Shown: positions 44,440-54,998, counted from the first letter of the stretch. The stretch: DNA of 64,000 nucleotides from Liolophura sinensis (GCF_032854445.1 NC_088297.1:21711127-21775126), one strand, 5' to 3'. Notes: generated by a model not told the origin, from the sequence alone. Numbers and translations are program-made.

Positions 44440-44764
44440 TGGGGGCCAGGCTGCAGAGCATGGGACGGACCTCGAGCGGTTCACAGGCGGTGAAGTCCCG
44501 CCCGCGGCAGGCGGGTACGCGGAGCAACTCGTGGGTAGGGGAGATTTCGGCACATCGTCACATCGGCACATCGTCACATCGTCATCGCTCCTACTGCAAA
44601 CTGTGACGTCCTCGCTTATACAGCTCATTCGAGACGTGCCAGGATACGGGTTGATTTATTTGACGTTTTGATTACTTACAAACGCCCAATCTGTACGTAG
44701 TCTCGCGATTCCCAGTTATACAATAATTCTCATCTGACATAGGCACAGCATTGGTGCGATTGAG
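44440..44764 (+). promoter_or_regulatory. GC-rich island with splice donor: possible promoter/5'UTR exon of the 49 kb gene
   Basis: A locally GC- and CpG-rich stretch (about 44440-44560) stands out in AT-rich surroundings. About 200 bp further on is a canonical donor (ttgag|gtaagt, intron from 44765). At 48961-48964 a good acceptor (ttctttaattgcag) precedes the ATG of the unknown gene by about 200 bp. A 5'UTR exon here spliced to an exon starting at 48965 would make 44765-48964 the first intron. This is inference; no coding sequence supports it. Confidence 0.3.
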
Positions 44765-44939
44765 GTAAGTCAGATTAACCTGTATTTTCGCATTATATAT
44801 ATATATATCGTTAATACACCCTCGCTTATTTTCCGCCACCATATGGTGTAATTCACAGGGTTTACATATGCCTATACGTGCTTATCTGTTTATATGTAGC
44901 TATTTATGAATGGTATATACATATAGGATTTCTATTTTT

Positions 44940-45495
44940 GAGTTACACTGTGATGGTTGTGATGGTTCATTTTGGATTCCACTGTGATGGTTAGTTCCAT
45001 TGTGATTTTTATTTTTGAGTTCCACTGTGAAGGCTAGTATTGGGTTTAACTGTAATGGTTATTTTTGGGTTCCACTGTGATGGCTATTTTGGGGTTCCTT
45101 TGTGATGGTTATTTTGGAGTTCCACTGTGATGGTTATTTTCTGTTAACTCTGTGATAGCTATTTTTGGTTTCCACTGTGATGGTTATTTGTTGTTACCAC
45201 CGTGATAGCTATTTTTGGTTTCCACTGTGATGGCTATTTTGTGTTTCCATCCTGATAGCTATTTTTGGTTTCGACTGTGATAGTTATTTTTTGCTACCAC
45301 CGTGATAGCTATTTTTGGTTTCCACTGTGATGACTATTTTGTGTTTCCATCCTGATAGCTATTTTTGGTTTCGACTGTGATAGTTATTTTTTGTTACCAC
45401 CGTGATAGCTATTTTGGGTTTCCACTGCGATGGCTATTTTGTGTTTCCACCGTGATAGCTATTTTTGGTTTCCACTGTGATAGTTATTTGTTGCT
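44940..45495 (+). repeat. ~27-bp minisatellite with higher-order structure
   Basis: About 20 copies on the theme tttccactgtgatggctatt. In 45180-45480 the variants alternate in longer blocks (ttgttaccaccgtgatagct versus gtgtttccatcctgatagct), showing a later duplication of multi-unit blocks. Confidence 0.92.
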
Positions 45496-45654
45496 CCCAC
45501 CCCCGCCCCATCACTAACACCACACACCTCCCCGCCAACCAACCACCACACGCACATTGTTCTTTTGACTGTTATCATTTCCGTGGTGACTATTATGTTT
45601 GGTTTTAACTGTTACTGGAACACTTCTGCTTTCAATTGTAGCATTCTTCATTTC

Positions 45655-46185
45655 TAGATCTCCTGCCATAGTCAGTCTTGGTTTGCACTGTAATCGTAAT
45701 TCTTGGCTTGCACTGTAACAGTTATTCTTGGTTTCCGCTGTAATAGTCATTCTTGCTTTGCACTGAACAGTCATTTTTGGTTTTTATTACTCATTGTTGG
45801 TTTGCACTGTAATAGTCATTGTTGGTTTGCACTGTAATAGTCATTGTTGGCTTGCATTGTAATAATCATTGTTGGTTTTCACTGTAATAGTGATTGTTAG
45901 TTTGCACTGTGATAGTGATTGTTGGTTTGCGCTGTAATAGTCGTTGATGGTTTTCACTGTAACAGTCATTGTTGGTTTGTACTGTGATAGTCATTGTTGG
46001 TTTTCACTGTAATAGTGATTGTTAGTTTGCACTGTGATAGTGATTGTTGGTTTGCGCTGTAATAGTCGTTGATGGTTTTCACTGTAACAGTCATTGTTGG
46101 TTTGTACTGTGATAGTCATTGTTGGTTTGCACTGTAATAGTGATTCTTGGTTTGAACTGTAATATTCATTGATCTCTTTTTTTTT
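45655..46185 (+). repeat. 25-bp minisatellite with a duplicated ~125-bp block
   Basis: About 20 copies of ttgttggtttgcactgtaat plus agtca. A block from gtgattgttagtttgcactg to actgtgatagtcattgttgg occurs twice (about 45890-46005 and 46015-46130). The core cactgtgatagt resembles the preceding array, so the two may be related. Confidence 0.92.
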
Positions 46186-46335
46186 AATTCTCTGTGATTG
46201 TTTTAGACTGGCTCAGAAGTGTCTTGCAAGCTACAGGTTGGTTTAGATGTGTATAGATGAGTACAAGGTGAAGTTATATACAGTGCAGACTAGAGCGAAA
46301 TGTCAAGTTCGCCTCGATGGACGCTTCGGCTCATG

Positions 46336-46352
46336 CCGCCCCCCCCCCCCCT
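46336..46352 (+). repeat. Poly-C tract
   Basis: A run of 12 or more C near ccgcccccccccccc. The frames through 46247-46607 that cross it cannot be supported as genes. Confidence 0.7.
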
Positions 46353-46564
46353 TCCTCTCATCTTTATCTTGGTGTAGCTCAAAATTACACCAGTCATGGT
46401 TTATCACTATATTGCCCCCAGGGGTTCCCCATCAAGCCATACAGCCAAGGGGGTTTACGACCCGAGCTGCGGCAAGGCAAGCTAACATATCAGCAAATGG
46501 AAAATTGTACTTCCCATGCCATTATGCAAAGAGATGGCGGGATGAATGGTTTACCCAATGTCCT

Positions 46565-46995
46565 GTGGTTTAGTGGGAGTGTCATATCTTGTGTCAATAA
46601 GTTGTAGTTCAGTGATAATGTCATGTCAGAATCCTGTGGTTTAGTGGAAATGTCCTGTCTGGTGTCGGTAGCCCTTGGTTTATTGGGAATGTCCTGTCTG
46701 GTATCAGCATACGGTTGTTTAGTGGGAGTGTCATGTCTGGTGTCAATATCCGGTGGTTTAGGGGCAGTGTTTTGTCTGGTGTCACTATCTGATGGTTTAT
46801 TGACAGTGTCCTGTCTGGTGTCAGTATCCAGTGGTTAAGTGGGAGTGTCCAATCTGGTGTCAATATCCGGTGGTTAGTCAGAGTATCAAGTCTTCAGGTG
46901 TGAGTATCCTGTGGTTTGCTGCGAGTGTCCAGTCTTGTGTTAATATCCGGTGGTTTAATGGGGATATCATGTCTGGTGTCACGCTCAGTTGTATT
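46565..46995 (+). repeat. 39-bp minisatellite
   Basis: About 11 copies of tggtttagtgggagtgtcct plus gtctggtgtcagtatccgg, with length variants in the middle. Confidence 0.93.
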
Positions 46996-47074
46996 ACTAG
47001 TACTCTGCACCATGCAGTAGAGCCCTAAGCCTGGACGTAAAGGTGTCCAAACTGCCTGACGTCAGACCAATAGC

Positions 47075-47125
47075 TCTTGACCAGTAAGGCCTCGGATTCG
47101 AATCCGGCTCTCGCCGGCTTGACGA
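47075..47125 (+). other. tRNA-like B box (possible SINE remnant)
   Basis: ggattcgaatccggctctcgccggc has a perfect Pol III B-box core and a short GC hairpin. No clear A box or cloverleaf was found upstream, so this is a SINE remnant or chance. Confidence 0.25.
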
Positions 47126-48117
47126 CAACTTTACTTGTACATCTGTAGGTTTTAAGTAGCCTCTTGATGTACATTAATTTCCTGGAACCTGTAAACCTGA
47201 AAACCATGAAAAATATGATTCAGTACTCTCATGCAAGAAGTTCGTCGATGGACTATCTGACTAAATAAATGTTTTATCAAAGGTGTCAGGAAGGACACGT
47301 TGCCATTGTGAAGCAGACCGAATATAAACACCTGTATTGCATATAATGATTGTATTACCTGTCCACTGGCCTATATACGAATTAACAATTACTTACCTTC
47401 CAATCGGTATACCTGACGCACATATAGGGTATAGGGTGTGCCAAAATGCCGGCAGATCACTACAGCAATGAAAAGAGTTCCTTTGTCCTTGACTCGCTTC
47501 GCACGAGACATCCGACAAAACGCGAATGCCGTTATTTTAGAGTCAACAGTATCGCGTCTCACATGAGCCCGTGCAGTTTCGTTACACTTTAGCCGAAGTG
47601 CGTGTGATAATGTAGAGACACAGGTGTGTATGGAAAACGAGCAACGCTATAAGTGTGTAGTATACAACGGTAGGTGGATTACTTACGTGTTCTAAATAGG
47701 CTAGGAAGGCCTTAAATTGCCGCTGATAAGAATGTGGATTTTACCAGGTCTCAAGTGCTTATACATAAGGCAGTTACTATACATACAGAAGGTATGAGTT
47801 GCCGCCGAATGTCATTATTGGCATTGGCAGATATATGGGTCTGCATATGAGGTATGTGCCTGTGAGTAAAAACAGCAGTTGGTAGGGGTAAGGGTGGGGG
47901 TGGGATGTGTTGAAGTTAGGGGGAAGAGGGGTGGTGCTTTTCTTTGGGTGATTGAGGGCATTCTCTGGGTACATGAAAATAGTGGGGTGTTTAGTTCACG
48001 TATTCGACTGGTCAAATTACACAATCTCTGGAGAGTTATGGTTAAGTTCTGCTTGTGTCGGTTTATATTGTCAGTTTGGACTAATAGGGCTACACGTCCT
48101 GACACCAAATAAATTGA

Positions 48118-48197
48118 GTTATTCATCTGACTGGTGTTTTACAACGCACTCATATTGCACTTGTACGACGGCGGCCAGCGTTATGGCGGGAGCGAAA
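48118..48197 (-). mobile_element. SINE-A 3' fragment
   Basis: Reads ctgactggtgttttacaacg, cttgtacgacggcggccagc on the plus strand, the reverse of the SINE-A 3' end. Confidence 0.75.
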
Positions 48198-48354
48198 TAA
48201 ATGACGTACTGATTCATAATTATGTTATGGCTTTGATCAACCAAGAAACTAAAATTCCAATCAATCAAAATAATGACACAATTAGACAAGGAAACTAATC
48301 TTCCAACATGCCAACCAAACATGAAAACCAATCAACCAACTGATGAAACGAGTA

Positions 48355-48790
48355 TGTAAAGAACCATGCAAAGAACCAATCACCTAAGCGATCAAACAAA
48401 TCGCCCAAACGAACGTCCAAGCAACCAAACAACAAGTTACACAACAAATCACCAGTCGCCCATACATGTACGACCATACATGCCACCACCCAGTCGACCA
48501 TACAAGCAACCACCTGGGCAACCATACAAGCAATCACCCAGACGACCATGCAAGCAACCATCCAGACGACCATGCAAGCAACCATCTGGGCAACCATGCA
48601 AGTAACCACCCAGACCACCATGCAAGCAACCACCTAGACCACCATGTAAGCAACCACCCAGACAACCATGCAAGCAGCCACCCAGGCGACCATGCAAGCA
48701 ATACAACGACTATGCAAAGAACAAATCAAACAACCACGCAACCAACCACTCAACCAACTACGCAACCAACCAACTAAATGACCCTCCAAA
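48355..48790 (+). repeat. 24-bp minisatellite (caaccatgcaagcaaccacccaga)n
   Basis: About 16 good copies with degenerate edges. The 24-bp period keeps frames open on both strands; these are not genes. Confidence 0.93.
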
Positions 48791-48960
48791 TAACAATGCA
48801 ATCAACCAAATAAATGACTACGCCAACTACCTCCAAACAACCATGCAGAAAACCTACTACCGGGAGTTTAAATTGCTTATGGACCGAACTATATAGACTT
48901 ATACTGGTTGTATCTTTACCCCGCACATGCTTGTAGTCTTAGTGTGACTTTTCTTTAATT

Positions 48961-48970
48961 GCAGTGACAA
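48961..48970 (+). other. Candidate 5'UTR splice acceptor upstream of the 49 kb gene
   Basis: The pyrimidine-rich tract and AG of ttttctttaattgcag end at 48964. The following 200 bp up to the ATG at 49169 contain stop codons in all relevant frames, so any exon here would be untranslated leader. Confidence 0.3.
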
Positions 48971-49168
48971 ATGAGTGTAAACGTGCATTGAGAAGGATCC
49001 CCAACTATAACATCAAGATATCCAGGTGGAAACAACACTTTCTGTTTTGCCCACGTGTTCCTATTATCTGGGTATTGCAGTGTAAAGCAGACAGCAGGGA
49101 TTAGCGAGATGGAATATCCGAGTTTCTAGTCAACAGTTCGAGAATCGAAATTCCAAACTTGCCCAACC

Positions 49169-52100
49169 ATGCCTAGCGAGAAAGAACTCCAACTTGAGAC
49201 TCTTCAGGCTCTTTCGCCATTGGACAAAAACGGCCGCGACGTCGTGTCGGAAGCGTCGCGGAAACTCTTTATGAACTTTGTGAAGACGGAACCGTGCGTC
49301 CACGGAGTGTTTTTCAAGGAAACCGAAGAAGATCCGGAAAAGAAGCATATAGGAAGAAGAGTGTTCAACTGGCCGAAGTTCGCCACGGCGTTCGTCGCCA
49401 GCGCGCTCATAAAGATGAAGGACGCTTACAAATTCCACTCCATGCTAAAAAAGGACAAAATTGAAGAGGATTTAAGGGCGATGTACGAAGGTTTACCGTG
49501 GAAAAAAATTGGCAAGTTTACCATTTGTCTATTTACTTGTTTGATTATTTATTTATAGTCACACTGCACTTGTATCATATCAGAATGATGTTGCCTCGTA
49601 GTAAACTTCTCCCAACACTCGTAAAACCACAGCGTTGCATTTTACACTTAAGAGGCTGGAGAAATGACCGATCACACTTTCAAAGTGTTACACAGAACAT
49701 GTACAACTGTTACATATAAGACTTACACTGTTACATATAACACTTACGAGTGTTACGTAGAACACATTCAAAGTGTGGTCACTCTTTCAACCATTTAAGT
49801 GTTAAATGCAGCACTTTCATGTAAAAGTTAACCTCGACATGCGTGCTGCCTGACTAAAACACCATCCTATAGACACCAGACATGATATTAACATTGATCT
49901 TGTTATAAACCTCAAAGTCTGTAACATAAACCACCAGTTCGACTGACGAAGGGCACTTCATTTTCTCCACCATGCAACAAACGGTCATGCGCAGCCACTG
50001 TATGTGTGAAATATCCCTAAGTGCTACGTTATGCACTAATCAAATAAATACGTAAGTAAATAAATAAGAAAATAAGTAAATAAGTAAGTAATTAAATAAA
50101 TAAATAATGAAGTAAATAATGAAATGTTGTGTTTTTTCCCCAGGTTTCCAGATCTACACGCATTTATATCCAACAGTCGTCATGGACGAAACAAAGCAAG
50201 TTTGCCTGGAAGATTATATTGAAGATGGAGGGTAAGCTTTGCTTTAGCGTTCTTAATCTCTGAATAATGAATTGTTTTATCAAGTGAAAACACCAGCTGG
50301 AGTGAAATGAACTCGTGTAAATGTGTCGACTGAACACTAACGACAGTGTCGAAAGTGTGAAGTGTTAATATTTGAAAGTGATCTGAAATTGAATGAACAA
50401 ATGGATGAATCAACCAATGAATGCATCAATCAACTTATCAATCAATCACCAATTAAGTGAATTAATCCAAATTGATGTTATTTGTGTGTGTGAAGTGGAA
50501 TGAATATTAAGTACTTGTAGGCAGAGTATCTGAAACAATAATAAATGAAACCTAATTGAAAATAGACAAATGAATGAAATATGAATATATTAAAGGATCA
50601 AAATTAAAAAAATAAAAAAAAATGAATGAATAAACGAATCAACTAACGTGATATGAATGTGTGAACTCGAAAGTGAAAATGAATAAATGAATGATTGAAT
50701 GATTGGATGGAAGCGTGGAGGAGTATATCATGCAAGTTACCGTTACGATCAAGTTTACTGGCAAATAGATGTCCCTATGACAGGTAGGATATCGCCGATT
50801 AATTAGACCATGTCCGAACCGGATTAGTTTGCGAATTTTATTCAGTTGAAGGCCTATGTATATATAACAGATATAACAGATTATAATGTTGCATTCTCTT
50901 TGCACATGACAATAAACGTACGTTATGGGGGGGGGGGGTATATTTGAAGTTTCCCCTTTTTATAATTCTGGCCTTGTAGTGTGTGCATTTCACCAGAATT
51001 ACCCCTTCCCCAAATTACCCACATCATTTTGCTAAATGTCGAGGTAATTTTATCATTACTGGCATCCTGTTCAGCAATTTGTCCCAGTTTTGTATAGCAT
51101 GCGGTATGGTATATGTAGACAATTTTGGCTGTAGATTAATCGCATATGTACATGTATGTATAAACATAGCGGTCATGCAGTCTGTCGAAATTTACATGCA
51201 AATGTATAACGGATATCGGCTATTATACATTATGTGTATAGTTTATAGATAATTCTGAGCAGTTATGTTGTAATTTAGAATAATTTTATACAAATAAAGC
51301 CTTTGTTAGTAATCAAGGGACCTACGCGGCCGAGAGGGGTTAGCACTTGGGCGCGGTGCCATGACCGACGATCCTCTCACCGTCGCTGAGAGTTCAGCTC
51401 ATGTCGGTTTCATCTCCGGCCGTACGTGGGAAGGTATTCCAGCAACCTCCGAATCGTCGTGGGTTTCCCACGGGCTTTACCCTGTTGCCTCTTACTAGTG
51501 AAACATTCTTGAGCACGGCGTAAAACATCGGTCAAATAAGTAAATAAATACTTTGTGGTCACCATGCAGTAACGCTGTCTATAATGTGGCGTTTTTACCG
51601 GCTAATTGTTTTAAGAAGTCTATACCGTACTGGAGATTTTTTGCAAGAAATTCGTTTTCGTTAATAAAATAAAATTTTCTGCATTGACCAAGAATGGCTA
51701 AAATCATTACCTGTCATTAAATATCAGACTCGTTCGCTTTATAAATTTCAGGATCGCTATTGCTGATTCTTAACATTAACGCGTAGACAGACTAGGCTGC
51801 TATTTTGTGATAGGTAATTAGTTGGACTATTCTAAAATAATAGGTGGCGGAGGGGTCTAGCATCCCAGAGCGGCGCAATTTCACAGGAACCTCTCACCAA
51901 TGCGATGGCTGTTAGTTCAAGTCCAGCTCATGCTGGCCTCCTCTCTGGTCGTACGTGGGAAAGTCTGTCAGCAACCTGCCAATGGTCGTGGGTCTATCAC
52001 GGCCTCTTTCCAGTTTCCTCCCACCATAATGCCGCCACGTATAAGTGAAATATTCTTAAGCACGGCGTAAAGCACCAATCAAACAAATAAATAAATAAAA

Positions 52101-53049
52101 TAATAGCAAAAAATCGATTGGATTTGCCGTGATTGACTTTTTGTCCAAAATGTACGGTATACACTTTTGTTAAAAAATCGGTTAACAGGAAATCTGTTGT
52201 CTAAGTGATGCTAGAATGTATATTGTTATTATAACATAATACTGTGTCATATTCAACATAATATCCTGTTAGTCTAATGCAATTGTTATTTTTGAATTAA
52301 TAACTTATATATGCTATATTTAACAGAATAATCTGATGCAATAACAGAATATATTCTAGCATCACCTAAACAATAGGCTTTCTGTTAAATTTAACAGGTT
52401 ATTTTTCTACTGTATATTAAGCTTATGTTAATGACTGGCAATTAAGTTATGTAATGTTTCGTTTTAGTCATGAGTGGGCAGAGCGCCTGATGGCGGACAT
52501 AACGAGTCCTGATTGGATGAAAAAGACGATGCGCCGACTAATCAAAGGCCACTATTCTGACGAGGAGTACAACAGAGACATGAACGTGCTGTTTGTGAAG
52601 CTTCACCTCCTAGACCCTCAGTCAGTCATCCCGGCTTATCAGTACCTGCTCAGTTGCCGAGGTTAGTTGTTTTTTTGACAATCAATCAATCAATCAGTCA
52701 TCATGCTGTCCGTAAAACTATTCCTCCTAGACCCTCAGTTGGTCATCCCGGCTTATCAGTACCTGCTCAGTTGTCAAGGTCAGTGGTTTGTCTAACAATC
52801 AACAAGTCATCATGCAACCCATCAATACATCAACCAGGAAATCAGTTATCAATCAACCAATCCATCCATCAATCAACCAATCAATTAATTATCCATCAAC
52901 CATTCAATCTATCAATTACTCATCCATACATCCATTTATCCACCTATCAATTGTTTGTGAAAGTTCCCAATCAGTCATCCCGTTTTATCAGTATCTCATC
53001 AGCTGTTGAGGTGGCTGCCGTGTAATCAATCGATCAATCAAAGAAACAC

Positions 53050-53105
<56 letters not shown>

Positions 53106-53547
53106 GTCAGTCAGTCAGTCAGTCAGTCAGTCAGTCAGTCAGTCAGCCAGTCAGTCAGTCAGCCAGTCAGTCAGTCAGTCAAGCAAACAATCAACTAATC
53201 GATCAACGATCAATCAATCAATCAGATTGTCACTAAGTTAGTCTTATTGGATTAAGTGGTCTCTGTTGACAGCACTGCCTGCGGTTAACTTGGAGCTGGC
53301 CACACGGAACTACCTAGGCGGACCTTTTGAGTGGAAGTCCGTCCGCAAGGAGATAGAGTCCGCAGTGAACTGCCCGTCTCTGCCAATGAACGTGTCGCGA
53401 CTGAGTTTGGACGACCTGGAGATTTACTACGGTGTCCAAGTGGACGAGTTTATCGTGACGGAGTGCCGGAACCACGGATTCTGGACGGGAGAAAGACCGG
53501 ACAACCGGAGGACTTCCAAATTCAAAGACCGCTGTCAGCTCATGTAG
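49169..53547 (+). CDS. Unrecognised four-exon gene with C-terminal CaaX-like motif
   Basis: Exons 49169-49511, 50144-50231, 52468-52661 and 53273-53547 join with phases 1, 2 and 1 and give exactly 900 nt (299 aa plus TAG). I do not recognise the family. The protein is soluble-looking: no signal peptide or membrane segment, charged, and rich in amphipathic helices (SEASRKLFMNFVK, WMKKTMRRLIKGHYSDEEY, SVRKEIESAVNC). It ends KFKDRCQLM, a basic stretch plus Cys-Gln-Leu-Met, which fits a farnesylation CaaX box and would imply membrane attachment. Exon 1 begins with ATG in the context aaccATGcc. The first donor is GC (ttg|gcaagt); a weaker GT donor at 49491 would give a protein 7 residues shorter in the same phase. 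Codon use and splice sites make a real gene likely. Confidence 0.75.
49631..49813. mobile_element. Fold-back MITE in the first intron of the unknown gene
   Basis: The left arm (gcgttgcattttacacttaa to gatcacactttcaaagtg) is the inverse complement, with mismatches, of the right arm (cattcaaagtgtggtcactc to ccatttaagtgttaaatgcagc) over about 50 bp. No coding capacity. Confidence 0.65.
51318..51550 (+). mobile_element. SINE-A, diverged near full-length copy
   Basis: Head gggacctacgcggccgagag, body tctccggccgtacgtgggaa, tail cggcgtaaaacatcggtcaa. Confidence 0.85.
51862..52100 (+). mobile_element. SINE-A copy, head partly lost
   Basis: Starts near catcccagagcggcgcaatt, includes gttcaagtccagctcatgct, and ends aagcaccaatcaaacaaata. 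Confidence 0.85.
52168..52408. mobile_element. Fold-back MITE in the second intron of the unknown gene
   Basis: The left arm contains aacaggaaatctgttgtcta and agtgatgctagaatgtatat. The right arm, reverse complemented, reads aacagaaagcctattgttta and ggtgatgctagaatatattc. The arms are about 60 bp with a 90-bp centre. It is AT-rich and non-coding. Confidence 0.65.
52600..53015 (+). repeat. ~116-bp repeat of an exon end with its splice donor (unknown gene)
   Basis: The coding end of exon 52468-52661 (ctcctagaccctcagtcagt to ctcagttgccgag) and its donor recur at 52725-52779 (donor gtcagt at 52779). A decayed third copy (gttttatcagtatctcatca) has a donor-like gtggct at 53011. The spacing is 117 and then 232 (2 x 116), so one intermediate copy has eroded into tetranucleotide repeat. 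Confidence 0.85.
52676..53225 (+). repeat. Tetranucleotide repeats (ATCA)n and (GTCA)n
   Basis: Imperfect ATCA runs throughout, grading into a pure (GTCA) block at about 53104-53180. They grow around the duplicated exon ends and stop about 50 bp before the next acceptor. Confidence 0.92.
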
Positions 53548-54190
53548 CGGTTTTGTGCGCAGTGCTCCGTGGAATATTTTCAGCAATTTCATTTTCTGCG
53601 AATTGCGAATTGATTAAGATTAAGATCTGATGTATGTCCAGCATCACCATCATTCCCATGCTGCATGACAAAATTAGTCATCCAATGAGGTTTTGTGTAA
53701 ATATATCATCCATTCTCTGACTAACCTAGAGTAAACACTATGCACGAGATAAGATGAGTTCGCGACACCACAAGTGCCAGATGCCATTATTACCTTAGCG
53801 TTGGGATTAACTCAATTGCAGTTTAATCTTCAATGGAAATGAATCTTTCATGACATATAGCCGTCGTATGCATACATAAAACAGGGATGTTTCCTTTTTA
53901 GATTATTTTACTGGTGCCAAACCTCTTTCCACATCTATAAAGACACCACAGAAAATCAACTCACGGTAGGACTACTTGGATAGTTTTTTCACTGTAAACC
54001 TCTGAACATCTTCTCCATACTTAATGACAGTTTTTTGGTTGAACTCAAGAATCAAAAGATATATTCACGTGTTCAGACTCAAGGGCTTGAAAGTTTTTAC
54101 CCCCCAAAAATGCGTCAAACAAATCGCACACAGTGGTCACACATGGGTGGTTGCATTCGTACAGTCGATTAAACCAGAAACCTTAAAGGA
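53548..54190 (+). other. Probable 3'UTR of the unknown gene
   Basis: There is no coding signal. The first AATAAA downstream is at 54228-54233, inside the 67-bp duplication described next, so the transcript may end near 54250. Confidence 0.4.
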
Positions 54191-54191
54191 T

Positions 54192-54325
54192 ACTTATAAC
54201 GCTTGGTGCTTAGTTCTTACATTTCTTAATAAAAGCACAAAAAGCTTTCCATCTTCTTACTTATAACGCTTGGTGCTTAGTTCTTACATTTCTTAATAAA
54301 AGCACAAAAAGCTTTCCATCTTCTT
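54192..54325 (+). repeat. Exact 67-bp tandem duplication containing AATAAA
   Basis: Two identical copies starting acttataacgcttggtgctt (54192 and 54259), each with aataaa (54228 and 54295). The perfect identity implies a very recent duplication, or an assembly duplication. Confidence 0.9.
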
Positions 54326-54914
54326 ACTTAGAACATAGAAATGACTACAGTTTTCAGCGAGCAGTCCAGAATTAAGATGCCTGCTGTGGTAACATCAACG
54401 GTGATAGCTGTCAAAACAACTTTGACCGGGAGAGAGTCCGAATTCGGGGAACTAAGCTGGTCCCGCGTTCTAAGTATATTCATCGATGACGTCATTTCCG
54501 AATATTTCCTACCAATGACGGGAAATATGCATGAAATAGAGGGCTTGTTAAGAAATATTAAATATGCTTCAGAAATGAAATTTTCTAATTTTGTTGGCAC
54601 ATCTTTCTTTATTTTCCTCTTTGTTTCATAATACATTTTCATGCATCCTTTTATTACGCTGTCTGAAGTAGATATGAGGCCGGAAGTATGTGGAACGGGA
54701 TTAAACATGCAACCTGCGCCAAAGTTTAGTCTTAAATGGTTTGGGTGGGCAAGATTTACCATTTTGCGGCTGTATATTTGATATCTATAGATCACAATCA
54801 TTTTTGTTTTCTATATATTTTTCAAATCATTTCTTCGGTGCTATATTAGATATATTTGTATTTTTCACCATTCACTTAAAGGAACGGTGGTATAGTGTGT
54901 ATAAACTGTAACAA

Positions 54915-54916
<2 letters not shown>

Positions 54917-54998
<82 letters not shown>

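Larger units (their letters stand above)
44765..48960. other. Minisatellite-dense non-coding region upstream of the 49 kb gene
   Basis: Four different long arrays lie within 4 kb (listed separately), with only repeat-derived open frames. If the donor at 44765 and acceptor at 48964 are real this is a 5'UTR intron. Stretches 47000-47770 and 47780-48110 show no recognisable feature apart from a tRNA-like B box. Confidence 0.45.

Noticed and set aside
46247-46607. Two overlapping plus frames of about 100 aa
   Set aside because: They cross a poly-C tract and overlap each other with no family resemblance.
48295-48777. Overlapping repeat frames on both strands of the 24-bp array
   Set aside because: Low-complexity translation in several frames at once; not coding.
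54328-54801. Minus-strand frame of 157 aa, the longest non-repeat frame outside genes
   Set aside because: It has no recognisable domain, lies in AT-rich sequence, and no splice partners were found. It could be part of an unidentified repeat, so I do not call a gene.
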